Of a DNA stretch of 64,000 nt, positions 45,188 to 53,122 are shown in pieces (position 1 is the stretch's first letter; every line of letters begins with the position of its first letter). The translations under genes and the position numbers were made by a program. Under the pieces are notes generated by a model. It searched no databases. It was not told where the DNA came from and worked only from the letters and a program-made list of their open reading frames with translations. Source of the stretch: Endozoicomonas sp965199185 (GTDB taxonomy: Bacteria; Pseudomonadota; Gammaproteobacteria; Pseudomonadales; Endozoicomonadaceae); contig CBDAQW010000018.1 of assembly GCA_965199185.1 (NCBI GenBank), positions 141,608 through 205,607 of the forward strand. The letters run 5' to 3'.

Positions 45188-46681
45188 CAATGTCACTGAC
45201 TTAAGCCGCTTTCCCTTGGTACTGCTTCAATCTGCGTGCCTCAGCTCTCGGGTGTTGTAGCCTTTTATGCGGCTTTGGTCGTCTCTTTACAGCTCTTGGT
45301 TCTGACCTTCCCGGACGATTACCAACAACATGTCGGCCTATTATTTCCAGCATGTTGACGATCTTCTCTTCCAGCCAGTCGCCGCGCGCTCCCAGTAATG
45401 TCTGGTGGAAGGATACCAGCGTTTCCTGTGCCGCTTTAAAGCTGATCTCTCTGGGCATTTTCCTGATGCGTACTGCTGCCTTACCCATAAGGGCGCGTAT
45501 CACGTTGTAAACCAACAGGTTCACTGCAATTTCTTTTCTCACCATTTCCGGACTTTTGCACCGGAGCATTTCCATTTGCATAGTGGTTTTGATCACATCA
45601 AAATCGGTTTCAACGTGCCAGCGCTTCAGATACAGGCCGATGATCTCGGTACGAGAATACTCTTCAGCATCCAGTAAAGTGGTGACGATTATACGGGTCT
45701 TATTTTTGACGGCACGAATAACCAGCTCATCAGGCATCTGATCGTATAATTCCCGGCTCATCCATTCCGGTCTTGCAGGGCGTGTTAGCCTGAACAGCCC
45801 GTCTTTGTTGCCCAACCGTTGGTAGCACTTTCTGAAGTCAATAAGTCGTGCACCGTTTTTCTCAAACACCACATCTGCCCCGGCATGCAGCACAAGAGCC
45901 AGCAGGAAATAATTTTCAAAATTCGCATCACCCAGCAGAATGTCGCCAGCACGCAGGTGAAACAGGAGCCTTCTGAGCAGGGCTTGCTCACCCGTCTCTT
46001 TGCCCTGGTAAGGAGCTACTGCATAATCGAGTAACGCACCACTGCCAAGGGATATCAAAACAAGAATTCTAAGAACAGGGAAACCAAGCCCTTTTTTTGG
46101 GTGTCAGGCTGAGGGTATTCATGTTGGTTTTTCTCGGTGTCCGGCATTAAGAGTGTTGAGCCGTCAGTGATCAGAACTCGGCGTTGATGCCAGAGACAGG
46201 ATTCTGGTGAGGCGCTGTCGAGGTTATTGCCTGAGGTGCGCAGCAGTACGTTAATTGATTCCTCTGTTAATCGCTGCCGTGCTTTGGCATACGCACCGGT
46301 TCCGGTATTGGAAGGCTTGTTACCATTGACGGCCTGATCTCTTGCCTCATCAATAAGGGCGTGTCGGCATGACTTGGTGTCGCTGGCGACCTGTTTCATG
46401 AACAGGGTTAGGGTTTTAGAGGGAGGAAAGTCCCTGGCTCTGAAGCCAGGATAACTTGCCTGAAAAGCGTTGAGGTCATCAGGGGTGAGAATCGATGACA
46501 GTGCATCGTTGCCAGTTTGGGCAAATTGACGAAGGCAATCATTAGCGAGGGACAGAAATTCAGGGCTAAACTTGGTCATGGCTTGCTCGGGGAGATGAAA
46601 TTGTTCAAAGACTGTTATAGTCGTTTTTCTTCTCGGGCAAGCCTTGGTGTTTCAGAGAATGAGCCTTAAGTCAGTGCCATT
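45188..46681 (-). mobile_element. IS4-family insertion sequence, 1,494 bp
   Basis: Ends share AATG-N-CACTGACTTAAG as inverted repeats (left at 45189, right ending at 46681). AGTCTTCAAAC is duplicated at 45177-45187 and 46682-46692, an 11-bp target duplication typical of IS4. The single transposase gene has the YREK signature. Insertion is in the SNF2 helicase gene. Confidence 0.93.
45201..46579 (-). CDS. IS4-family transposase in two frames (-1 shift at A AAA AAG)
   Basis: DDE transposase of 459 residues if joined. The first frame (46055-46579) holds the N-terminal domain and the first Asp (LITDGSTLLMPDT). The second (45201-46058) has the second Asp (LLGDANFENYF) and the YREK motif in YLKRWHVETDFDVIK. 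The frames meet after a CAA AAA AAG codon series; slipping back one base there reads KKGLGFPVLRILVL, the sequence expected for the family. It could be a programmed frameshift, or a one-base loss from A7 or G3. Family members are usually one frame, so decay or sequencing error is at least as likely. Confidence 0.85.
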
Positions 46682-47354
46682 AGTCTTCAAACTTGTGCCG
46701 GATAGTGATGTCTTTAAGCAGGTCGGCTACCAGCTCACGACACCCGTCTTTTTCACGCCATTCTTTCATTTCTGGTTTTGGGCCAACCTGAATCGGGGCG
46801 CACACCTGATCACGAAAGCCGAAGAAGTTTTTACCTAGCCGTTCTCCTTTATCCAGCAGCAGTGCCGGATACCATATGTCAGTAATATGGTTGCTGTTGG
46901 GTGTACCGGATAGCATCATTACGTTCTTGATGGTTCTGGTGATCAGGGCCAGTGCTTTGCTACGTTGGGTTGTTCTGTTTTTGAAGCAGGTGAATTCATC
47001 AATAACGACATGGGAGAAACCATCCAGCAGGGAAAGGTCTTTAACAATCCATTTCACGGCGTCGTGGTTGGTGATGACAATATCTGAACCGCCGGTAAAG
47101 GCTTCAGTTCTCTTTTTTGGGCTACCGTGTGCGATGCTGTAGGTAAAACCGGTCAGGAATTTCTCGATGTCGTTTCCCCAGCTCGGCTGCAATATCGACA
47201 ATGGGGCGATGACCAGTAAGCGGCCTTCGAGAGAGCGTTTGTATCCTTCCAATGAGGAGATGGTTTTACCAGTACCTGGGTCTGAGGTATTGAATCCTCT
47301 TGGGACTTCTACCCAGAAGGCAGCAGCCTGTTCCTGATGAGTAAATAATTCCAT

Positions 47355-47534
47355 TTTTATTATTCCTTTGGTGGTTTTGGCTCCTTACGGGAGCCAGTCG
47401 GTGAGATCATCGAACAGGGAGGTTTTGTCCATCGACTCTCACTGTGGGTGTTTTTTCTCATTGGCCCACCGCCCACTGGGACCCTACCTGCTATTGAACC
47501 GCCGCAGGCTGGCGGGAAAATACCATATTAATAT
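47355..47534. promoter_or_regulatory. Leader region of the SNF2 helicase gene
   Basis: 180 bases between operator 4 and the helicase ATG. On the minus strand it contains a 15-codon frame (MDKTSLFDDLTDWLP) ending at a GGCTCC-CGTAA-GGAGCC hairpin (47379-47395) and a CCGCC-N7-GGCGG hairpin. A leader peptide is possible but unproven. Confidence 0.35.
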
Positions 47535-47549
47535 ATTAGCAATGCTAAT
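47535..47549. promoter_or_regulatory. Phage operator 4 (ATTAGC-AAT-GCTAAT)
   Basis: Perfect palindrome directly after the 49-residue gene and upstream of the helicase leader; likely controls helicase transcription. Confidence 0.75.
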
Positions 47550-47557
47550 AATCTGAT

Positions 47558-47707
47558 TCAATCGGATTCTGTAAATAACTCAGGTTCACACTTTTCACAT
47601 CCTGGGTGATCTGGGTCACGACAGTCAGGGTGGCGGAGCAGGGCGTTTTTGTAACGGCGATCCAGCATGGCCTGATGTCTGTATTCGTCGTAGTCATCCT
47701 CATCCAT
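47558..47707 (-). CDS. Small cysteine-rich phage protein, 49 residues
   Basis: ATG 47707 lies 4 bases after the stop of the upstream gene, and GAGG is about 9 bases before it. The product has an acidic N-terminus (MDEDDYDEYRHQAM) and a zinc-knuckle-like centre with HPDC, HPGC and KCE (Cys29, Cys37, Cys40). No function recognised. Confidence 0.55.
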   Translation of the reverse strand: MDEDDYDEYRHQAMLDRRYKNALLRHPDCRDPDHPGCEKCEPELFTESD

Positions 47708-47711
47708 GGGT

Positions 47712-47948
47712 TTAGTCCTCGACGGTTATGCCTCTGTGTTCTAAGAAGCGTCTTGTGCTGTGGGCAGCGCCTTCTATCGCCTCACGAATATACTCCGCTA
47801 CTGCATATTCCAGTGGTTCCCATGCGCTGTTTTCTAAAAATGAATCTTGTTCCTCTTCGTTCATTTCTTCCCAGTTGTTAGGCAGGGGATCGCATAGATA
47901 ATGGCCGCTACAATGCTGGAGAATTTCGAAAAAGGTAATTGTGCTCAT
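47712..47948 (-). CDS. Hypothetical acidic phage protein, 78 residues
   Basis: Acidic, helical product (NWEEMNEEEQDSFLENS, then YAVAEYIREAIEGAA). It overlaps the upstream gene by ATGA. No recognised domain. The acidic character recurs in several neighbours and could reflect protein-binding or DNA-mimic roles, which is speculative. Confidence 0.65.
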   Translation of the reverse strand: MSTITFFEILQHCSGHYLCDPLPNNWEEMNEEEQDSFLENSAWEPLEYAVAEYIREAIEGAAHSTRRFLEHRGITVED

Positions 47949-48265
47949 TGCTTTGTGTCCTCTATCATGCCTTCCAGTTCTAACAGGTCGTCATCCAGTG
48001 TTTCATAATCTTCGATGATTGGTTGGATGATGTCTTCGATATCTGGGTTCTCACGAATTTGTTTTTCAAGTCCGCTTTTTATTTCATCAATAGCGTTTCG
48101 AATTCCGCCCAGCAGGATTAGTGCCTCTTTGGTTATTTCCTCAGTTTCTTTTAGTAAGACCGTCGTTTCATACATAAATTGTTCGATCTTGTCTTTAGTC
48201 ATGCCATCAGCTACGTATTTCATATATTCTTCTAGCGTCAGGTTGTTTTTTATGGCTTCATTCAT
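47945..48265 (-). CDS. Hypothetical acidic coiled-coil phage protein
   Basis: 106 residues from ATG 48265 (GGAAG upstream); the open frame extends to 48331 but overlaps the previous gene there. Helical (LTLEEYMKYVADGMTKDKIE) with an acidic C-terminus. No recognised function. Coupled on both sides by ATGA overlaps. Confidence 0.6.
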   Translation of the reverse strand: MNEAIKNNLTLEEYMKYVADGMTKDKIEQFMYETTVLLKETEEITKEALILLGGIRNAIDEIKSGLEKQIRENPDIEDIIQPIIEDYETLDDDLLELEGMIEDTKQ

Positions 48266-48490
48266 TGCTGTCTTCCTTGTGAAAACCAGTCTGTTCCTTC
48301 TTCCAGTTTTGCCAAACCTGCACAGTAGCATTTGGGGTCGTTGGTAAACTTGGCATATCTTTTTTGTGCTTCTTCTTTTGAGAATTCGATCACGTAAGTA
48401 TCTTTATGATCCCACCTATCCCCGTTCTGGGTTGTATGTACCTAAACCCTGATAGAGGGTTGCAAATACAACATAGACTCCTTCACCCAT
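48262..48490 (-). pseudogene. Small phage gene, frameshifted at a G run
   Basis: A frame from ATG 48490 reads MGEGVYVVFATLYQGLGTYN and stops at 48416. The next frame continues with WDHKDTYVIEFSKEEAQKRY and ends at TGA 48262, overlapping the next start by ATGA. Removing one G from the GGGG just before the stop joins them into a 75-residue protein with a Cys pair (CYC). It overlaps the upstream gene by 8 bases. The shift may be a sequencing error. Confidence 0.6.
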
Positions 48491-48710
48491 TGTTATCCTC
48501 CTTGATAACCCGTTCAGCGATACCCCAGGTTAATGTGTTGATGACGGTTTGGAGGGAATGCTGCAACATCATCTGGTACTCTTCAGGGCATTTTTCGAAG
48601 ACTTTATTGCTGTAATTCAAGGCTTCTTCCATTGATTCCCTATGCAAGGCAGAGTCCTTGTATCCCAGGGTTTTTGCTACTTCCAGAATGTCTTTGTTAT
48701 TCTTCCGCAT
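48483..48710 (-). CDS. Hypothetical phage protein, 75 residues
   Basis: ATG 48710 with GAGGAAG immediately upstream; the longer frame to 48785 is shadow over the previous gene. Helical product (NNKDILEVAKTLGYKDSALH, then LQTVINTLTWGIAERVI). No known function. Confidence 0.65.
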   Translation of the reverse strand: MRKNNKDILEVAKTLGYKDSALHRESMEEALNYSNKVFEKCPEEYQMMLQHSLQTVINTLTWGIAERVIKEDNNG

Positions 48711-49287
48711 CGTCTTCCTCCAGCGGCAGGAAACAGACACCGCAATGGTCGCAATAAAGGTTCTCACCGTCAGCGATGTCTTCAATCATCTCGCAACCAA
48801 CAATTCGCCAGCCGTCGTCGATTTCATGCCTTATGGAATAGATGCACTGGTAAAGGTTCTCCCGAACACAGTCAAAATGCAGAAGTCCTCCGTCGCTGGC
48901 TATAAACAGGAGCTGATAGCCCCCAGGCCATGCATACTCGCCAGCTCTTAATGTGGCGCAGAGTTCTTTGCCAGAAGTGATTTCCTTGTGGGTGTAGGCA
49001 TATTTTTCACGGATTGTTGCCATATCTCTTCTGTACCCCCGTTGCCAGTGGAGATTGCCAGAACAGCCTATGGCGTGGCGGGTATGGATACGTGACCCTC
49101 TGGTATAGAAGTTCTCCTCCTTATCATTGAGTGTCACGCCATCCTGCCAAGTTAGACCGATGGTGTAGTCATTGTTTGTGCAAACTATGTAGTAATTCCC
49201 ATTAACTTCTTTCACTACATAATTGTCTTGTTTGCAGTACACCGTTTTACCGGCGGCGATGGCTTCTTTGATTTCTATTAAGTTCAT
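48697..49287 (-). CDS. Hypothetical phage protein with C-terminal zinc motif
   Basis: The 196-residue protein seems to have two modules. Residues 1-60 (MNLIEIKEAIAAGKTVYCK, VVKEVNGNYYIVCTNND) match a widespread small phage domain. The rest (LRAGEYAWPGGYQLLFI, CVRENLYQCIYSIRH, GWRIVGCEM, YCDHCGVCFLPLEED) resembles another phage/plasmid orphan family with a terminal CxxC zinc site. It looks like a fusion. Function unknown. Confidence 0.75.
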   Translation of the reverse strand: MNLIEIKEAIAAGKTVYCKQDNYVVKEVNGNYYIVCTNNDYTIGLTWQDGVTLNDKEENFYTRGSRIHTRHAIGCSGNLHWQRGYRRDMATIREKYAYTHKEITSGKELCATLRAGEYAWPGGYQLLFIASDGGLLHFDCVRENLYQCIYSIRHEIDDGWRIVGCEMIEDIADGENLYCDHCGVCFLPLEEDDAEE

Positions 49288-49583
49288 TCTTTTAACCGCC
49301 TCTCGTAGCTAATGAATTTTATCTCTATAAGTTCTTTTCCTTTGTTACACGGGAATCTATACCGTTCACTCGATAACGCAGATGTATACGAGTTAGCGTT
49401 ATTGGGGTGTAGGACTGTGTTTTTTAATGTCGAGCCTCTATCCATTCCTGCAAACCATGCTGTTGCCTCGGCTAACCTCACAGCTTTACGAAATGATGGA
49501 ATGTTAAGTAGACTACAGGCTCTAATTAATTTTCCGTTTGCTTTTCTTTTATCCAATAACACCCCATAGTATTTCTTACTCAT
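49284..49583 (-). CDS. Hypothetical phage protein, 99 residues
   Basis: Basic product (MSKKYYGVLLDKRKANGKL, FRKAVRLAEATAWFAGMDRG) with no recognised domain. ATGA overlaps on both sides place it in a coupled series with the nuclease gene. Confidence 0.7.
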   Translation of the reverse strand: MSKKYYGVLLDKRKANGKLIRACSLLNIPSFRKAVRLAEATAWFAGMDRGSTLKNTVLHPNNANSYTSALSSERYRFPCNKGKELIEIKFISYERRLKE

Positions 49584-50443
49584 CCTATGGCCTCCCCATA
49601 TTCACAGTCGCCTGATTTGCGGTAGTGACACCATTTGCAGGCTTTGTCCGAAGGTTTTGCTGGAAATTTTGTTGCACTGGTCAGCTTGATTGCTCGCTGG
49701 TTGATCCTTGGCAGAAGTAGCATGGCCTCTTGCCTGTTGTAGGTTCTGACACCATCCTGTCCCTGATCCAGATACCAGAATTCTGTGGTGATGTGTTCCA
49801 GTTCTGGGTATCGCATAAAGGCGGATACGGCGTACTCCATGGCCTGACCGCCATGTTTGACTTCATTACCAAATTTCCGGCCTGTTTTATGGTCGATAAT
49901 CCTTGCACTGGTTTCGCTTTCCCGAACAAATACATCCAGTTTGGTAATGCACCAGAGACTGGGGTTTTTATAGAGTGCGCCATCGTCGGCTAATGTTCCC
50001 CAATCGATATCAAAACCCCAATTCTCTTCGAGGTGGACTTGCCCCTTTAAATACAAAGAACGCAGTGTCTCGAACCGGTGTTGAAACTCCTGTGTCTTTT
50101 TTCCTTCAGGCAGGTCGATACGTGAACCGTTGACGTAGGCTTCGCACTGATCGTGGATCATTGTTCCCCGTTCAGCCGCTTCCCCAGAAGGTTCTTTGAT
50201 TCGTTTTACCCGTCGGAGGTAAAGCCGGTAGGGGCACTCCTGAAACTGTTGCAGTGAACTGTGGGACCAGAATGTAACCAGACCGCCTTGTGGGTCATTA
50301 CTACCGTCTGTAGCGATCAGGGCTAATCGTTCTTTCTCGCTTCGGGTCGGGTTAAATTCAAATGTGGGTTTTGCCTTCTCTTCGGGGGTTACTTTCTTGT
50401 TCCCGAAGGTGATTGTGCTGTTTTCAGGGGGTGTATAGGTCAT
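49580..50443 (-). CDS. RecB/Cas4-like PD-(D/E)XK nuclease
   Basis: 287-residue nuclease of the phage replication module. Motifs: HSSLQQFQECPYRLYLR, AAERGTMIHDQCEAYV, the catalytic IIDHKTGRKFG, GGQAMEYAVSAF, and a C-terminal cysteine set (CKWCHYRKSGDC). With the early Cys this can bind a 4Fe-4S cluster, as in Cas4 and AddB. It probably processes DNA ends during phage replication or recombination. Operator 5 lies 15 bases upstream. Confidence 0.88.
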   Translation of the reverse strand: MTYTPPENSTITFGNKKVTPEEKAKPTFEFNPTRSEKERLALIATDGSNDPQGGLVTFWSHSSLQQFQECPYRLYLRRVKRIKEPSGEAAERGTMIHDQCEAYVNGSRIDLPEGKKTQEFQHRFETLRSLYLKGQVHLEENWGFDIDWGTLADDGALYKNPSLWCITKLDVFVRESETSARIIDHKTGRKFGNEVKHGGQAMEYAVSAFMRYPELEHITTEFWYLDQGQDGVRTYNRQEAMLLLPRINQRAIKLTSATKFPAKPSDKACKWCHYRKSGDCEYGEAIG

Positions 50444-50457
50444 TGATCTTCCTTGCT

Positions 50458-50472
50458 ATTAGTGTTGCTAAT
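50458..50472. promoter_or_regulatory. Phage operator 5 (ATTAGT-GTT-GCTAAT)
   Basis: One mismatch to consensus, just upstream of the nuclease gene and downstream of the primase gene. Confidence 0.7.
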
Positions 50473-50540
50473 AATTTCTTCTAAATGCTGGATGTAATCA
50501 ATTACCTCCTGCTTGCAGCACAGGGTTTGACAGCAGCAGT

Positions 50541-53075
50541 CTAGCTGGGCAAGTCCTTTTTCTCGGAGTTTTTGTGTTCTGTCAGCCCCATTGTGCAGAA
50601 GGCGGTGATCTGGTGGTAATCGATCAGTTGCTGGCGTTCTATGTCGTTTATTTTCCATTTAACTCGTATCCCTCTTCCTGGCTTTTTGTCTCTTCTGAAT
50701 CGGGTGCCGATGATTCCATAGTGCCTCATCAGCTTTCCGAACTTCTCTTCTGATCCGGTAAATCCTATTAGGGCTGCATATACGGCTCTGAGTTCTCCGT
50801 TGAATATTTTTGTCTCGTCGCCTTCTTTATAATCCCTGACCCAAGCTTTGACATAGTTCTTGGCGGTATTCACTTCAGAATGGTTGGAGATTTGAGGATC
50901 AATATTCAGTATTTCTGCGAAGTACAGCAGGTCGCCCTCTCGCAGAGCATTGGCAAAGGTTTCCTGACTTCTTCTGGAGTTCTCCCGCATGTTTTCCTTC
51001 GCTTCGTTCTCAAGGGCAGTACAGGCTGCACCCATATCGACCTTGAAATCCTGCATAAAAGCGCAGAATAGCTCCAACTCTTTTGGGATGTCTTTTTCTA
51101 CCCGTTTCTTCCAGTCAGGATACCGCTGCATAATCGTGATCTCCTGACGACGACAGACATTAAAGCGGCGGTCTGAGTCCTCTATATACACAGCGTCGTG
51201 CTGGTTAGAACAGAAGATGAAGTTGGCGAAATTTCTTGGCTCGCTGTGGTTGCGCTGCATGGCCCGAATGGGTACATAGGGTTCGCTGATGTATTCCTTG
51301 ATGGTGTTATTCAGGTGGTCGCTATTCATTGCGTCCGCACTTTTGAACTCATCCACCATTACCAGTAGTGATTCAGCCAGCCACTGGTTATATTTTTCGG
51401 TCAGTACGCTCAGGTTCATACTTCTGGCAGCTTTCTGGAAAATAGGGCGCAGAATGCCGTCTATCAATGAACCTTTACCGGTGCCCTGGACTCCATGCAG
51501 AACCCATGCTGTCCGCATTTTGTCTTTTTTCTGGAAGACTCCTGCCAGCCAGTTCACAAAATAGGGGAATTCCTCACCACCACAGGTGACATGCTGAAGC
51601 AGGTCATAGATAGTAGGCGCAACTAGCTTCATTTTCTGGATGCTATTCATGTCAGCACCTTTTGCTCCTTCGGGTAATTCGGCTGTTGTGCCAAATATAG
51701 GTGAAGGGCGAAAAGTATTGATGAAGTTGTTGTCCAGATCGACCGTCCGTTTGTCGGTAGGATCAAATCGCTCGCTATGATAGGGCAGTTGCTCTGGCAT
51801 TAAAGCCCCATTCTGGCTGAACCAGTTCTCCAGCTCGGTTTTCATTCGAGTTGGCAGAATATCAATCAGCTCATTGGTCTCTTTGGCGTACCAACCATAC
51901 TTGAGGGAGTCCTGCTCTCGGCTGATATAAGCGTATGGGATCACTCGGGGGTCGGTATTCCCAGTCGATGACTTTTTTTCGCTTTTCTCTGCCTCCAGAT
52001 ATTCATTAACAAACCAGTCGTAAGTATCTGGGTCAGCTTCCTGAAACAGGAAATTCGGTTCGCCTTTCAGGTTTCTGACAATTAGAGGCTCCTGTTTATT
52101 GACCAGATACCCATGGCTGTCGCCTGTACCTACATTGAAAGAGCAATAATCCCCATGGTCGGCGTACATACTCATATGCAGGCGGCGGGGGTTGGTTTGC
52201 AGTTGTACTCTGCCAGAGGCCAGGGTGATTGATTTTGTTTTTGGCTTAACCCATTTACTGCCGGTTTCCAGCTCATACTGTTCTCTCAGGCGTTTCTCTA
52301 CCAGTTGTTTCACTTTCTCTGGTTGTGCCTGAAGGAGCTGGGTTGTCAGGTTGACTGTTGGTGTTTGCTTTTGAACCAGAAGAATCCGGTCAGCATCTTT
52401 CTTGAACGGGTTCTGCTTTTTCTTCTCAAATTTCGGTGGGGCAATAAAAATCACACGGCTGTTGTCTGCAAGGCAGGGGTCCAGTCTGTATGATAATGCA
52501 CCACCACTGGCGCTGAGTTTTATCTGTTCACTGAAAAAGGGCAGATCGAAGTTAAGCCAGAAAAGATAGTCTTTCAGTTTGGCAGGTATGATTTCTTCGA
52601 CCGTCCAGAATTCCAGATGCAGGCTGACTGTTTTGTGCTTTTTGGTGCCCATGCTGGAGCTGGCGTGAGCTATGTAGCTGGCATCATGGAAACATCCTGG
52701 GAGCTTCTGAACCACGTATTCTGTGATCCGTCTGAGTGAATCGCTGTCAAATGTTTTTGGGACATCAACACCAGTTAAAGTGATATCGTCAAAGTCAAAA
52801 ACCACAGTCCTTGTTTTAGCATCCCTGTCAGATTTTCCTGCTCTGCTTTCTGAATTCAGGATTTGCGTCAGGGGGCCTTTCATCAAGGCAAACCCTTTTT
52901 TGGCAAACAGGGTTAACAGGCGATGTTTCTCGACCAGCCCCTCTTGGGTAAATTCTACCTCCTTCTCGACACTGTTCAGCAGTTTTGCCGGTGGGTAGGA
53001 ATCCACGGTTCCGTCTGCATGGAAGGTCTTGGAGAGAGGGTTTTTGATGTGCTGGATAAAGGTCAGCCTGTCCAT
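50541..53075 (-). CDS. Phage primase-helicase (AEP primase plus SF3-type helicase)
   Basis: The 844-residue replication protein has an archaeo-eukaryotic primase domain near the N-terminus, with VVFDFDDI (Asp94/Asp96) and the sxH motif in SLHLEFW (His153). A SF3/VapE-like ATPase is C-terminal, with Walker A GVQGTGKGS (Lys534), Walker B LLVMVDEF, and FIFCSNQHDAVYIEDSDRRF. It should unwind the fork and prime for the PolA-type polymerase encoded upstream. Own operator at 53094-53108. Length and both active sites are intact. Confidence 0.9.
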   Translation of the reverse strand: MDRLTFIQHIKNPLSKTFHADGTVDSYPPAKLLNSVEKEVEFTQEGLVEKHRLLTLFAKKGFALMKGPLTQILNSESRAGKSDRDAKTRTVVFDFDDITLTGVDVPKTFDSDSLRRITEYVVQKLPGCFHDASYIAHASSSMGTKKHKTVSLHLEFWTVEEIIPAKLKDYLFWLNFDLPFFSEQIKLSASGGALSYRLDPCLADNSRVIFIAPPKFEKKKQNPFKKDADRILLVQKQTPTVNLTTQLLQAQPEKVKQLVEKRLREQYELETGSKWVKPKTKSITLASGRVQLQTNPRRLHMSMYADHGDYCSFNVGTGDSHGYLVNKQEPLIVRNLKGEPNFLFQEADPDTYDWFVNEYLEAEKSEKKSSTGNTDPRVIPYAYISREQDSLKYGWYAKETNELIDILPTRMKTELENWFSQNGALMPEQLPYHSERFDPTDKRTVDLDNNFINTFRPSPIFGTTAELPEGAKGADMNSIQKMKLVAPTIYDLLQHVTCGGEEFPYFVNWLAGVFQKKDKMRTAWVLHGVQGTGKGSLIDGILRPIFQKAARSMNLSVLTEKYNQWLAESLLVMVDEFKSADAMNSDHLNNTIKEYISEPYVPIRAMQRNHSEPRNFANFIFCSNQHDAVYIEDSDRRFNVCRRQEITIMQRYPDWKKRVEKDIPKELELFCAFMQDFKVDMGAACTALENEAKENMRENSRRSQETFANALREGDLLYFAEILNIDPQISNHSEVNTAKNYVKAWVRDYKEGDETKIFNGELRAVYAALIGFTGSEEKFGKLMRHYGIIGTRFRRDKKPGRGIRVKWKINDIERQQLIDYHQITAFCTMGLTEHKNSEKKDLPS

Positions 53076-53093
53076 GTGGGTTCTTTCTCCATT

Positions 53094-53108
53094 ATTAGCG
53101 TTGCTAAT
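53094..53108. promoter_or_regulatory. Phage operator 6 (ATTAGC-GTT-GCTAAT)
   Basis: Perfect palindrome about 19 bases upstream of the primase-helicase start. Confidence 0.75.
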
Positions 53109-53122
53109 ATATCATGTTAGCA

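Larger units (their letters stand above)
44488..47354 (-). pseudogene. SNF2-type phage helicase, split by IS4-family insertion
   Basis: DEAD-like SNF2 helicase of the PolA replication module. The N-terminal part (46683-47354) has Walker A SDPGTGKTISSL, a DExx box VVIDEFTCFKN and LSGTPNSN. The C-terminal part (44488-45187) has FIDGSVPMNDRTKIVDQFQQ and the arginine-finger motif FNRRIYRAGQTRK. Removing 45188-46681 and one copy of the 11-base duplication joins HKFED to CLDIPEHSVN in frame, giving 453 residues. The insertion places a TAA directly after the duplicated sequence, so no full protein is made. Confidence 0.93.

Noticed and set aside
50440..50658. 72-codon frame overlapping the end of the primase-helicase
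   Set aside because: Overlaps the primase by 118 bases and contains operator 5 in its coding sequence. The neighbouring nuclease gene has its own operator, so the short ATGA overlap is probably chance. It cannot be fully excluded.
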